From: Aestuariivita boseongensis
Lineage (GTDB): Bacteria > Pseudomonadota > Alphaproteobacteria > Rhodobacterales > Rhodobacteraceae
Length of the DNA stretch: 53,547 bases
Assembly (NCBI RefSeq): GCF_001262635.1
Contig: NZ_JXYH01000027.1
Coordinates: forward strand, 1-53,547
Direction of reading: 5' to 3'
Part shown: piece after piece, positions 26,532 through 34,897 of the stretch
How positions within the stretch are numbered: position 1 is the stretch's first letter
How the letters are laid out: each line of letters starts with the position of its first letter
Notes under the pieces: generated by a model
What the model was told of the DNA's origin: nothing
Databases searched by the model: none
What the model saw: only the letters and a program-made list of their open reading frames with translations
Program-made: the position numbers and the translations under genes

Positions 26532-26572
26532 GTGCACCGCGCCGGTGCACGTCCTGTGCACCGGTTGTGCAC
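26532..26572. repeat. Four phased GTGCAC palindromes
   Basis: GTGCAC at 26532, 26545, 26556 and 26567, with start-to-start spacing of 13, 11 and 11 bases, close to one helical turn. The second and third form a 9-bp inverted repeat CCGGTGCAC / GTGCACCGG around GTCCT. No T-run follows on either strand, so a simple terminator is less likely than a protein-binding array. Confidence 0.8.
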
Positions 26573-26659
26573 AGATGTCATACCCGCATGTTTCCGCTGA
26601 AAGACCCGTTAACCATGTCGCGAAGGGCATGCCCCCTTGTCAGCCGCCCTCGCCCAGCC

Positions 26660-26840
26660 TAGGTAGGCGCGTGGCGGGTTCTGCCCTTCTCGTGCCGGGT
26701 TGCATTCCGGTGGCCTTAAACAATTCCGAGGGAGCTGGCTCTGCTCAGATCCTGGTCTGATTACCTGGCGCCCACCTGTACATACAGGTCCTCGGGAATC
26801 ATAACCTCACGGTTGCCTGGTGGTCCCGCCACACCGCGCT
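26660..26840 (-). ncRNA. ssrS: Probable 6S RNA
   Basis: Structure of the minus-strand transcript: a closing stem pairs 26825-26834 with 26669-26678 (GTGTGGCGGG / CCCGCCACGC, one G-U pair); a terminal stem pairs 26790-26799 with 26723-26731 (ATTCCCGAGG / CCTCGGAAT, one bulge); between them is an open bubble of about 25 and 44 bases. This closing stem, bubble, terminal stem layout is that of 6S RNA, the inhibitor of sigma-70 RNA polymerase. It lies just behind a gene for a small membrane protein, as I recall for Rhodobacter 6S RNA. Ends are approximate and identification rests on fold and context, not on alignment. Confidence 0.55.
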
Positions 26841-26849
26841 TTCGATGGA

Positions 26850-27149
26850 TTACCGGTTGATCCGCACACCCGATTTCACCGGGGCCAGGATAAAGCTACG
26901 CAACCCGCCGCCACCGGACGAAGACGGCTTTTCCGCAAGGCTCATCACCGCATAAGCGAATTGAACGCTTGCAAAAACCGTTCCGTTGAAGAACCACAGG
27001 ATGAACACGGCCAACAGGGCCGAACTGTCATGCGAAATCACCGTCCACAGGTTCATCACATTGAAATAAAGCAATATTCCCACGAAGATGGCAGAGATGC
27101 CAAAACCGATAATCGAATGCCGGATATAGAGTTTGATCAGTTCAGGCAT
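26850..27149 (-). CDS. Small two-helix membrane protein upstream of the probable 6S RNA
   Basis: 99 residues. Two membrane helices (about 13-31, SIIGFGISAIFVGILLYF, and 42-68, SALLAVFILWFFNGTVFASV), then a glycine-rich linker and basic tail. It resembles in position a salt-stress-related small membrane protein gene that precedes 6S RNA in Rhodobacter; this is from memory and was not aligned. It follows nusB by 90 bases and could be the last coding gene of the rib-nusB transcript. Function unknown. Confidence 0.75.
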   Translation of the reverse strand: MPELIKLYIRHSIIGFGISAIFVGILLYFNVMNLWTVISHDSSALLAVFILWFFNGTVFASVQFAYAVMSLAEKPSSSGGGGLRSFILAPVKSGVRINR

Positions 27150-27239
27150 GGTCTTGTCCTCACTCCGGCATCACATAGCGCAGTGCGACATTCTTTCCAG
27201 CCTTGCGTAGGTCGATGCCGAAAGCAGCTGGATGTCCGC

Positions 27240-27722
27240 CTAGAACGCCTCCGGCCGGGCCTCGCGTGCCATATGATCAAGCACCGCATTTACAAATTTA
27301 GGTTCTTTGCCCTCAGGAAAAAAGGCCCGCGCGATGTCGACATATTCCGAAATCACCACTTTCGGCGGCGCCTCGCCTTGTGTCAGTTCCGCACCCGCCG
27401 CGCGGAACAGGCCGCGCAATGTGGGATCAATCCGCGCGATCGGCCATTTGGCGACCAAAGCGCGGTCGGTCATCTGGTCAATCGGAGCCTGATAGTTCAC
27501 CGCGTCATCGACAAGTTTCTGGAACAGATTAATATCCCCGTCGACCATCTCATCCCCTTCGTAGACAGCGCCGAAACGGTGGTCCAGAAACTCCCGCACG
27601 ATCTGGGTAGAGGTCTGGCCCGAACTTTCCATCTGAAACAGCGCCTGAACGGCATAAAGCCTTGCCGCAGAACGCATTTTCCGCTTCTGGTTACCCGATA
27701 GCTTGGGGGTCGTTTCGCTCAT
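27240..27722 (-). CDS. nusB: Transcription antitermination factor NusB
   Basis: 160 residues, all-helical NusB fold. The N-terminal block RSAARLYAVQALFQMESSG and C-terminal PKVVISEYVDIARAFFPEGK, then FVNAVLDHMA, are diagnostic. NusB with NusE binds boxA RNA and allows processive transcription of rRNA. The start ATG 27722 overlaps the ribH stop as ATGA, so the two are translationally coupled. The ribH-nusB order is widely conserved. Confidence 0.96.
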   Translation of the reverse strand: MSETTPKLSGNQKRKMRSAARLYAVQALFQMESSGQTSTQIVREFLDHRFGAVYEGDEMVDGDINLFQKLVDDAVNYQAPIDQMTDRALVAKWPIARIDPTLRGLFRAAGAELTQGEAPPKVVISEYVDIARAFFPEGKEPKFVNAVLDHMAREARPEAF

Positions 27723-28267
27723 GCTGTAGAGGATCCGTCTGAACTGTCGGCCACCTGGTAGCTGCCTGCCGGCTTGAACCCGATGCCTTTGGATTGGGCG
27801 CCCCACTTACGGCCCAGCGCGATCAGATGCAAGGCGGCTGCCGCAGCCCCGCCGCCCTTGTTCTGCCCTTCGGGGTCGGCCCGCACTTCGGCCTGCGCGC
27901 GGTTTTCCACCGTCAGGATGCCATTGCCGATGCACAGCCCCTGCAGGCCCATCAGCTGGATCGCGCGGCTCGAGTCGTTGCAGACCGTGTCGTAATGCGT
28001 CGTCTCGCCCCGGATCACGCAGCCCAGCGCAACATATCCGTCGAAATTGCTCCGCCGGTCCGAGATCGCAATGGCGGTGGGCACTTCCAGGGCGCCCGGC
28101 ACCTCAACCAGCTCCCAGGTGCCGCCCGCAGCCTCTATCTCTGCCTTGGCTCCGGCCACAAGATTGTCGGCGATATCCTTGTAATAGGGCGCAACAACAA
28201 TCAGCAGCTTCACCGGCTTGTCAAAATCCGGGCGCGGCAGAACATAATGGGTTTCGCTTCCGGCCAT
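27719..28267 (-). CDS. ribH: 6,7-dimethyl-8-ribityllumazine synthase
   Basis: 182 residues. It condenses 5-amino-6-ribitylaminouracil with dihydroxybutanone phosphate, the penultimate step to riboflavin. Motifs: VPGALEVPTAI, GYVALGCVIRGETTHYD with the catalytic His, and IGNGILTVENRAQA. The C-terminus is slightly longer than usual. Start ATG 28267. It lies three bases downstream of ribB and overlaps nusB by four bases. Confidence 0.96.
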   Translation of the reverse strand: MAGSETHYVLPRPDFDKPVKLLIVVAPYYKDIADNLVAGAKAEIEAAGGTWELVEVPGALEVPTAIAISDRRSNFDGYVALGCVIRGETTHYDTVCNDSSRAIQLMGLQGLCIGNGILTVENRAQAEVRADPEGQNKGGGAAAAALHLIALGRKWGAQSKGIGFKPAGSYQVADSSDGSSTA

Positions 28268-28270
28268 GAC

Positions 28271-29392
28271 CTATCCTTCCGAAATTTTCCGCGTGCCCAC
28301 GATCTCAAGCCCATAGGCTTCAAGACCCACGACATTGGGCTTGGGACTGTCAGTCAACAGCTCAAGCTTCGACAGACCAAGCGAGGACAGGATCTGCGCG
28401 CCCAGACCGTATTGGCGCAAGGTCGCAGGGTGGCGTTCTTCATCGGTGGTCAGCGTCATGCGCGTGTCGCGCAGCAGAACGACCACGCCCCGCCCCTCGT
28501 CCGACACCTTGCGCATGGCCCGCGCGAATTCCGCGGCGCGTCCCGGTGCACCCAGCCCCACCACATCCAGCATGGGATCCATCGCATGCATGCGCACCAG
28601 AACCGGCGCATCGCCCGAAAGATCACCCTTGATCAGCGCGATATGCTCCGATCCCTGCACCTGGTCCGCGTAAATCCGCATCGACCATTCACCGCCGAAT
28701 TCCGATGTCACCACCTCTTCGCTTTTCAGCGTCACCAGGTTGTCATGCCGCCGGCGATAGGCGATCAGATCGCTGATCGTGCCGATCTTCAGCCCGTGTT
28801 TCTGCGCGAAACTCACCAGATCAGGCAGCCGCGCCATGGTGCCGTCTTCATTCATAATCTCGCAGATCACGCCAGACGGGTTCAGCCCGGCCAGACGGCT
28901 CAGATCCACAGCGGCCTCCGTATGGCCTGCCCGCACCAGCACACCGCCATTCTTGGCCCGCAAGGGAAACACATGGCCCGGCGTGGCGATATCCGCCGCC
29001 CCTTTCGAGGCGTCGATGGCCACCGCCACGGTCCGCGCCCGGTCATGGGCGGAAATGCCGGTCGACACACCCTCACGCGCCTCGATCGAGATGGTGAAGG
29101 CGGTCTCATGGCGCGAGGAATTATTGGTCGACATCAACTCCAGCCCCAGCGCGTCAATGCGCTCCCCGGGCAGGCTCAGGCAGATCAGCCCGCGCCCATG
29201 GGTGGCCATGAAATTGATCGCCTCGGGCGTGGCCATCTGCGCGGGGATCACCAGATCGCCTTCATTCTCGCGATCCTCGTGATCGACCAGAATGAACATC
29301 CGGCCATTGCGCGCCTCGTCGATGATTTCGTCGATGGGCGAAATCGCATCCGCCCAATCGGTCTCAACCGGGCCTGGGGTTTCAAAACTCAT
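28271..29392 (-). CDS. ribB: 3,4-dihydroxy-2-butanone 4-phosphate synthase fused to a degenerate GTP cyclohydrolase II domain
   Basis: 373 residues. The N-terminal RibB domain (about 15-215) is intact: VDHEDRENEGDLVIPA, THGRGLICL, STNNSSRHETAFT, TPGHVFPL, GHTEAAVDL. It makes DHBP from ribulose 5-phosphate. The C-terminal part has RibA length and shape (SEHIALIKGD, PVLVRMHA, EGRGVVVLLR, ILSSLGLSKLELLTDSPK), but the three zinc cysteines of RibA (C-x10-C-x-C) and the active-site block HRQEGRxIGL are absent. So GTP cyclohydrolase activity must come from another gene. Start ATG 29392; the frame opens beyond it without homology. Confidence 0.93.
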   Translation of the reverse strand: MSFETPGPVETDWADAISPIDEIIDEARNGRMFILVDHEDRENEGDLVIPAQMATPEAINFMATHGRGLICLSLPGERIDALGLELMSTNNSSRHETAFTISIEAREGVSTGISAHDRARTVAVAIDASKGAADIATPGHVFPLRAKNGGVLVRAGHTEAAVDLSRLAGLNPSGVICEIMNEDGTMARLPDLVSFAQKHGLKIGTISDLIAYRRRHDNLVTLKSEEVVTSEFGGEWSMRIYADQVQGSEHIALIKGDLSGDAPVLVRMHAMDPMLDVVGLGAPGRAAEFARAMRKVSDEGRGVVVLLRDTRMTLTTDEERHPATLRQYGLGAQILSSLGLSKLELLTDSPKPNVVGLEAYGLEIVGTRKISEG

Positions 29393-29487
29393 GGGGCAGC
29401 CGCCTTGTCGTCTTTGTCTGAGGGGCAGATATACCCCAAACCCCGGTTTGGCCAGTGCGACGTGGCGCACAAATCAAGCGCACCCAT

Positions 29488-29536
29488 GCTTCTTTCTGGC
29501 AATAAATACTCCCGGGGGTTTGGGGGCAGAGCCCCC
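29488..29536 (-). repeat. Composite interspersed repeat between ribE and ribB
   Basis: On the minus strand a GGGGGC-TCT-GCCCCC hairpin (29522-29536) is followed by CCCCCGGGAGTATTTATTG and CCAGAAAGAAGC. The order of parts is that of the element at 6922. It is placed right after the ribE stop codon and so may attenuate or process the ribE-ribB transcript. Confidence 0.75.
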
Positions 29537-29543
29537 AATTGGC

Positions 29544-30137
29544 TTACCCCTGCATCACCTCGTTCAGCCGCGCGACATAGCGGGCCAGCGCGTCGATCTC
29601 AAGGTTCACGCGGTCGCCCACGGCCACATCGCCCCAGGTGGTGACCTCTTTGGTATGGGGGATGAAGTTGATGCCGAAGACAGCGCCATCCACCTCGTTC
29701 ACCGTCAGGGACGTACCGTTCAACGCAACCGATCCCTTGGGCGCGATGAATTTCGCCAGCGCCTCGGGTGCGCGCAACTGCACGCGGGTGCTGTCGCCTT
29801 CTTCGACAACGCTCACCACCTCGGCCACGCCATCCACATGGCCCGACACGATATGCCCGCCCAGCTCATCGCCCACGCGCAGCGCGCGCTCCAGGTTGAC
29901 CCGGCTGCCGACGGTCCATGCATCCAGGTTCGTTTTCGACACCGTCTCGGCGCTGATCTGAACGTCGTACCAATCAGGCCCAAGCGCGATCACTGTCAGA
30001 CAGACCCCGTCCGAAGCAATAGATGCCCCGAGGTCGATCTTCGACGTGTCATACCGCGTTCCGATCCGGGCGCGCAGATCGCCCGCCTGTTCCAGCTCCC
30101 GCACCTCTCCGATATCGGTGATGATCCCAGTAAACAT
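29544..30137 (-). CDS. ribE: Riboflavin synthase, alpha subunit
   Basis: 197 residues. Two lumazine-binding barrels in tandem: MFTGIITDIGEVRELE, SIASDGVCLTV and VNLERALRVGDELGGHIVSGHVDG from the first, and IAPKGSVALNGTSLTVN and VNLEIDALARYV from the second. It dismutates two lumazines to riboflavin and the RibH substrate. Start ATG 30137, the usual MFTGII. It is separated from nrdR-ribD by the capsule genes, and from ribB by about 150 bases holding an interspersed repeat. Confidence 0.96.
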   Translation of the reverse strand: MFTGIITDIGEVRELEQAGDLRARIGTRYDTSKIDLGASIASDGVCLTVIALGPDWYDVQISAETVSKTNLDAWTVGSRVNLERALRVGDELGGHIVSGHVDGVAEVVSVVEEGDSTRVQLRAPEALAKFIAPKGSVALNGTSLTVNEVDGAVFGINFIPHTKEVTTWGDVAVGDRVNLEIDALARYVARLNEVMQG

Positions 30138-30291
30138 CGCGCGCCCCTTTGCGTTGCCACAGCTCCTCACCTAGAGGGGCAATCCACGTCCGGCAAGACC
30201 CCAGATCTTGCGGTTCAGCCTTTCAATTGCCATAGTTTTGCCAATCTTGCGGCTTAAGAGTTTGCCCATGCCCTTCTGGCACACTGACAGG

Positions 30292-31587
30292 ATGATGAGT
30301 ACGGCACCGCAACCCACCCGCGTTTTTCTGTTCCTGCAAGGCCCGCACGGCCCGTTCTTCTATGGACTGGGCCGCATGCTTCGCGCTGCCGGCGCGGATG
30401 TCTGGCGCGTGGGCTTCAACGCGGGCGACCGCGCCTTCTGGTTTCAGCCCTCGACCTATATCCCCTATCGCGGCACGGTCGACGACTGGCCCGACACCTT
30501 TATCGAATTGCTTGAGGCCAAGGGCGTCACCGATATCGTGCTTTATGGCGACACGCGCCCCATTCATGCCGAAGCGGTGAAAGCAGCCCGCGACCGGGGC
30601 CTGATGATCCATGTGTTCGAAGAAGGCTATATGCGCCCCTATTGGGTCACCTATGAGCGCGGCGGCACGAACGGCCATTCGCGCCTGATGGACATGTCGA
30701 TCACCGAGATGCAGGAGGCCCTCGCCCTGTCGGATATGGAGGCACCCCTGCCCCCCGCCCACTGGGGCGACATGCGCCAGCATATATTCTATGGCGCGCT
30801 CTATCATTGGTTCGTGATGTTCCGGAACGGGCATTACCGGAATTTTCGTCCGCATCGATCGCTGACGGTCACGAAGGAATTTCAGCTGTATCTCAAGCGG
30901 CTTCTGCTGATGCCGTTTCAGGCCATCGAACGGCGCATTGCCACGGCGCGCATCCGGCTGTCGGGCTTTCCCTATCACCTGGCGCTGCTGCAGCTGGAAC
31001 ATGACAGTTCCTTCCAGATGCATTCGCCTTTCTCCACCATGACCGAATTTCTGGCGGAAATCGTCGAAGGCTTTGCTGCCGGTGCGCCCAAACACCACCA
31101 CCTGGTGGTCAAGGCCCATCCGCTGGAAGACGGCCGCGTTCCCGTCCGCCGCGAATTGCGCAGGCTGGCGAAACAGCACGGGATATCCCACCGCGTGCAT
31201 TACGTGCGCGGCGGCAAGCTGGCGCAGCTGCTCACCGATGCGCGCAGCGCGGTGACGGTGAATTCCACGGCGGCGCAACAGGTTCTGTGGCGCGGCATCC
31301 CGCTGAAAGTGTTCGGCAAGGCGGTCTATGACAAACCTGAATTCGTCTCGGAGCAGCCGCTGAAAGACTTCTTCAAGGGCGCCGCCCGCCCCGACAGCCG
31401 CGCCTACAAGGATTACCGGCGCTTTCTGTTGGAAACCAGCCAAGTGGCCGGCGGGTTTTACTCGGCGCGCGCACGCAGGCAGCTTCTGCGGCAGGTCGTC
31501 GACATGATGCTGTCACCGGAAGATCCCTATGACGCATTCAAATCCGGCACCTCGGCGCCGCGGCAACAATTGCGTGTCGTGAACTGA
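30292..31587 (+). CDS. kpsS: Capsule polysaccharide transferase KpsS (Kdo transferase-like)
   Basis: 431 residues. KpsS family: VFLFLQGPHGPFFYGLGRML near the start, FEEGYMRPYWVT, then the GT-like centre with HHLVVKAHPLEDGRV and TVNSTAAQQVLWRGIPLKVF. KpsS is thought to add the first beta-Kdo of the poly-Kdo linker to phosphatidylglycerol on the cytoplasmic face, priming group 2 capsules. Two ATGs (30292, 30295) stand after GACAGG; ATG 30268 is also in frame. Divergent from ribE. It pairs with kpsC downstream. Confidence 0.9.
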   Translation: MMSTAPQPTRVFLFLQGPHGPFFYGLGRMLRAAGADVWRVGFNAGDRAFWFQPSTYIPYRGTVDDWPDTFIELLEAKGVTDIVLYGDTRPIHAEAVKAARDRGLMIHVFEEGYMRPYWVTYERGGTNGHSRLMDMSITEMQEALALSDMEAPLPPAHWGDMRQHIFYGALYHWFVMFRNGHYRNFRPHRSLTVTKEFQLYLKRLLLMPFQAIERRIATARIRLSGFPYHLALLQLEHDSSFQMHSPFSTMTEFLAEIVEGFAAGAPKHHHLVVKAHPLEDGRVPVRRELRRLAKQHGISHRVHYVRGGKLAQLLTDARSAVTVNSTAAQQVLWRGIPLKVFGKAVYDKPEFVSEQPLKDFFKGAARPDSRAYKDYRRFLLETSQVAGGFYSARARRQLLRQVVDMMLSPEDPYDAFKSGTSAPRQQLRVVN

Positions 31588-31749
31588 GAACCACAAGGTC
31601 TTGCGTTACGCCCGGCCAAAAGCGGCGCGAAGGCAACAGTTGCAGATGAGGGGTCCGCCCTGAGGATCACGGGACTGGATATAATCTCCGGATTCCCGTA
31701 GTTTAGAAAAAAAACTTGAGGCAGAACCATAGGTCGAGGAGACCGCGCA

Positions 31750-32880
31750 GTGTATCCCAAACGAAAACGGTGGGTGACATCCGTCGTGCTGACCGCCACG
31801 ATGATGGCGGTATCTGCATGTTCGCTGATCCCAAATAGTGGCCCCAACAAACGACAGATCTTCGCGGGCTCGGTCCAAAGGCAGGGCGACGCGTTCATCG
31901 TGCAGGTCAGCGACCGCGTGAACCTGGCCACTGCGGTGGCCCCTGCTCTTGGCTTTTCCGACGCGTTCAAGAATGCCGCGACCCTGACCGCCGACACGAT
32001 CCGCCCCGGCGATACGCTGGGTCTGACGATCTGGGAAAACGTCGATGACGGTCTGCTGGCCAGCGAAGGCGCCAATGCCACCTCGCTGGAAGAGGTGCAG
32101 GTCGACAGCGCCGGTTTCATCTTTGTGCCCTATGCGGGCCGTCTGCGCGCGGCAGGCAACACGCCCGAGGCGCTGCGTGGCATCATCACGCGCCAGCTGG
32201 AACAGCAAACCCCCGATCCGCAGGTGCAAGTCACCCGTGTGGCGGGCGATGGCGCGACCGTGACGATCATCGGAGCAGGTGGCCAGGGCGTGTTCGAGAT
32301 CGAGCGCCCCACCCGCACACTGTCGGCTATGCTGGCCAGCGCCGGTGGCATTTCGACCGAACCTGAAATCACCCGCATCACCGTCGTGCGCGGCGCGCAT
32401 TCCGGCACGATCTGGTACAATGACCTGGCCGAAAACCCCGCACTGGATATCGCGCTGCGCGGTGGCGACCGGATCTTCATCGAAGAGGACACGCGATCCT
32501 ACACCGCGCTTGGCGCGACCAACGCACAATCGCGCATCCCCTTCTCCAGCCAGAACCTGTCGGCTTTGGAAGCGATCGCGCAGGTGGGCGGTCTGTCGGC
32601 CTTTGCCGCCGATCCCACAGGCGTTTTCATTCTCCGCAACGAAGTGGCCGAGATCGCCAATTCCGTCATGGGTCGCACCGACCTGATCGGACCCCAGCGT
32701 CTGGTTTACGTGCTGGATTTGACCGAACCCAACGGCCTGTTCCTGGCCCGTGATTTCGTGATCCGTGACGATGACACGCTCTATGTCACCGAAGCGCCGC
32801 TGAGCCAGTGGAACAAGGCCCTGTCGTCGCTGACCGGTGGTCTGACCACGGTAAGCAGCCTGTCGACGCTGTCGGATTAA
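31750..32880 (+). CDS. Polysaccharide export lipoprotein, Wza/KpsD type, GTG start
   Basis: 376 residues. A lipoprotein signal peptide ends in the lipobox VSAC (Cys about 24). The Poly_export domain follows (DTIRPGDTLGLTIWENVDD, FIFVPYAGRLRAAG, then PDPQVQVTRVAGD) with two SLBB-like repeats (GVFEIERPTRTLSAMLASAGG and SALEAIAQVGGLSAFAAD). It forms the outer-membrane or periplasmic export channel for capsule. GTG 31750 has GAGGAG upstream; a 162-base gap before it holds an A-rich run and may contain a promoter. kpsC starts one base after the stop. The inner-membrane partners KpsM, KpsT and KpsE are not in this window. Confidence 0.9.
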   Translation: MYPKRKRWVTSVVLTATMMAVSACSLIPNSGPNKRQIFAGSVQRQGDAFIVQVSDRVNLATAVAPALGFSDAFKNAATLTADTIRPGDTLGLTIWENVDDGLLASEGANATSLEEVQVDSAGFIFVPYAGRLRAAGNTPEALRGIITRQLEQQTPDPQVQVTRVAGDGATVTIIGAGGQGVFEIERPTRTLSAMLASAGGISTEPEITRITVVRGAHSGTIWYNDLAENPALDIALRGGDRIFIEEDTRSYTALGATNAQSRIPFSSQNLSALEAIAQVGGLSAFAADPTGVFILRNEVAEIANSVMGRTDLIGPQRLVYVLDLTEPNGLFLARDFVIRDDDTLYVTEAPLSQWNKALSSLTGGLTTVSSLSTLSD

Positions 32881-32881
32881 C

Positions 32882-34897
32882 ATGTCCCCGGACAGGGACC
32901 AGAACGCCGCCGGTGAGGGCTCTCCCCGGCGGCTTTTCGTCTATAACGGCGGGTTTCTCACCCAGCCGCGGCTGAAACGCATCCTGTCGCTGGCAGGCTA
33001 TCAGGTGCGGATCGGTGCGCCGGGGCCGGGCGACATGGTCGGCGTCTGGGGGGCCAGCCCGACCTCACATCGCGGTCTGGGCGTGGCGGAACGGCGCGAT
33101 GCGCCGGTGCTGCGGGTCGAGGATGCCTTCCTGCGCTCACTCCATCCGGGCCGCGCCGGGGAGCCGCCGATCGGGCTGCATCTGGACCGCTCGGGCGTGC
33201 ATTTCGATGCCTCCACCCCCTCAGATCTGGAACGGCTGCTGGCGGATGCTCCGCTGGATGACACCGTGCTGCTGGACCGCGCCCGCAACGCGATGGCGCG
33301 GATCAAAGAGGCGGATTTGTCCAAATACAACGCCCATGACCCTGCCCTGCCCGTGCCCGATCCGGGATATGTGCTGGTGATCGACCAGACCGAGGGCGAT
33401 GCCTCGGTCACTGCAAGCGGCGCGGACAAGGCGCGGTTTCGCGAAATGCTGGTTTACGCGCAAGAGCAGAACCCCGGCGCGCAGATCCTGATCAAATCCC
33501 ACCCGGAAACCGAAGCGGGCTTCCGCCCCGGCCATTTCGACGCGCAGGACGAAAGCGACCGGGTGAGGATCTATCGCGATCCGGTCAGCCCCTGGGCGCT
33601 GCTGGACGGGGCCATCGGGGTTTATACGGTGTCCTCCCAGCTTGGGTTCGAGGCGATCCTGGCAGGCCACACCCCACGCGTCTTCGGCGCGCCATTTTAT
33701 GCCGGGTGGGGCCTGACGATTGATCACACCGACCTGCCCCGCAGGGCGCGCAAGCTGACCAAACCCCAGCTTTTTGCCGCCGCAATGATCCTTTACCCCA
33801 CCTGGTACGATCCGTTCACCGACAGTCTGTGTGAGCTGGAACGCGTGCTGGATATCCTGGAGGCACAGGTCGACGCCTTCCGAACCGACCGGGACGGATG
33901 GGTCGCCAGCGAAATGCGCCTTTGGAAGCGCAAGCCGCTGCAATCGGTGTTCGGGCAGCAAAAAAAGATGATCTTCGAAGACCGACCGGACCGCGCCCGC
34001 GCCTCGGGGCGGCCCTGGATGGTCTGGGCGGGCAAAGCCACTGCCGATCACGCAGGCGCTGTGCGGGTGGAAGACGGGTTTCTGCGGTCGCGGGGATTGG
34101 GGGCCGAACTGGTGCCGCCGCTGTCGCTGGTTCTGGATGATCTGGGCATCTATTATGACCCGACGCAGCCCAGCCGGCTGGAACACTGGATTGCGGAACG
34201 GGAGGTTCTGCGACCTGATCAACGCCGCCGGGCACGGGATCTGATCGGATTTCTCACTGCAAGCCGCCTGACGAAATACAATCTTTCCGGGGGCTTAGGG
34301 GACATTCCTCAAGGCCATCGCGTGCTTGTTCCCGGTCAGGTGGAAGATGACGCCTCGATCTTGAAAGGCACGGGAGAGGTCTGCACAAACCTTGCCCTTC
34401 TTGAGGCTGCGCGCGCCGCCCGTCCTGACGCCGTCCTGATCTACAAGCCGCACCCGGATGTGGAAGCGGGGCTGCGCAAGGGGAAGATCGACGCGAGCGG
34501 CCTTGCGGATGTCATCGCAGATCAGGCCGATATCGCCCAGCTTCTGGATCAAGTGGACGAGGTGTGGACAATGACCTCGGGCACCGGGTTCGAGGCGCTT
34601 TTGCGCGGCGTGACCGTGACAACACTGGGTGCACCTTTCTATGCGGGCTGGGGGCTGACCACCGATCTTGGCCCGGTACCCGACCGCCGCACCGCCCGCC
34701 CGGATCTGGAAGGGCTGGTTCATGCGGTGCTGATTGACTACGCGCGCTATTTCGATCCGGTCACAGGCCAGGCCTGCCCGGTGGAAGTGGTGGCAGAGCG
34801 TCTGGCCTCAGCCACCCTGCCCCGTCGGGGCGTGGGCAACCGGCTTCTGGCCAAGCTGCAGGGCGGTTTTGCGACCTATGCCCATCTGTGGCGTTAA
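32882..34897 (+). CDS. kpsC: Capsule polysaccharide Kdo-linker transferase KpsC (two-domain)
   Basis: 671 residues with two similar halves. Each half has an HP block (IKSHPETEAGFRPG at about 205, YKPHPDVEAGLRKG at about 525) and a GAPFYAGWGLT block (about 275 and 588). KpsC is a dual beta-Kdo transferase that extends the poly-Kdo linker with alternating bonds, one per domain. Start ATG 32882, one base after the exporter stop. Its last four bases overlap the tail of the convergent ribD gene. Confidence 0.93.
   Translation: MSPDRDQNAAGEGSPRRLFVYNGGFLTQPRLKRILSLAGYQVRIGAPGPGDMVGVWGASPTSHRGLGVAERRDAPVLRVEDAFLRSLHPGRAGEPPIGLHLDRSGVHFDASTPSDLERLLADAPLDDTVLLDRARNAMARIKEADLSKYNAHDPALPVPDPGYVLVIDQTEGDASVTASGADKARFREMLVYAQEQNPGAQILIKSHPETEAGFRPGHFDAQDESDRVRIYRDPVSPWALLDGAIGVYTVSSQLGFEAILAGHTPRVFGAPFYAGWGLTIDHTDLPRRARKLTKPQLFAAAMILYPTWYDPFTDSLCELERVLDILEAQVDAFRTDRDGWVASEMRLWKRKPLQSVFGQQKKMIFEDRPDRARASGRPWMVWAGKATADHAGAVRVEDGFLRSRGLGAELVPPLSLVLDDLGIYYDPTQPSRLEHWIAEREVLRPDQRRRARDLIGFLTASRLTKYNLSGGLGDIPQGHRVLVPGQVEDDASILKGTGEVCTNLALLEAARAARPDAVLIYKPHPDVEAGLRKGKIDASGLADVIADQADIAQLLDQVDEVWTMTSGTGFEALLRGVTVTTLGAPFYAGWGLTTDLGPVPDRRTARPDLEGLVHAVLIDYARYFDPVTGQACPVEVVAERLASATLPRRGVGNRLLAKLQGGFATYAHLWR

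Larger units (their letters stand above)
26425..26659. other. Intergenic interval with LexA site and GTGCAC array
   Basis: 235 bases between the mmcB start and the inferred 3' end of the 6S RNA. It holds the LexA box, a GTTAAC at 26507, the GTGCAC array and an AAGGG/CCCTT hairpin near 26622-26637. No coding capacity is seen. Confidence 0.6.

Noticed and set aside
29393-29543. FMN riboswitch before ribB
   Set aside because: The gap holds the interspersed repeat and no RFN-element sequence.
27794-29644. Plus-strand open frame of 616 codons across ribH, ribB and ribE
   Set aside because: It runs antisense through three solid genes and their junctions and has no recognisable domain.
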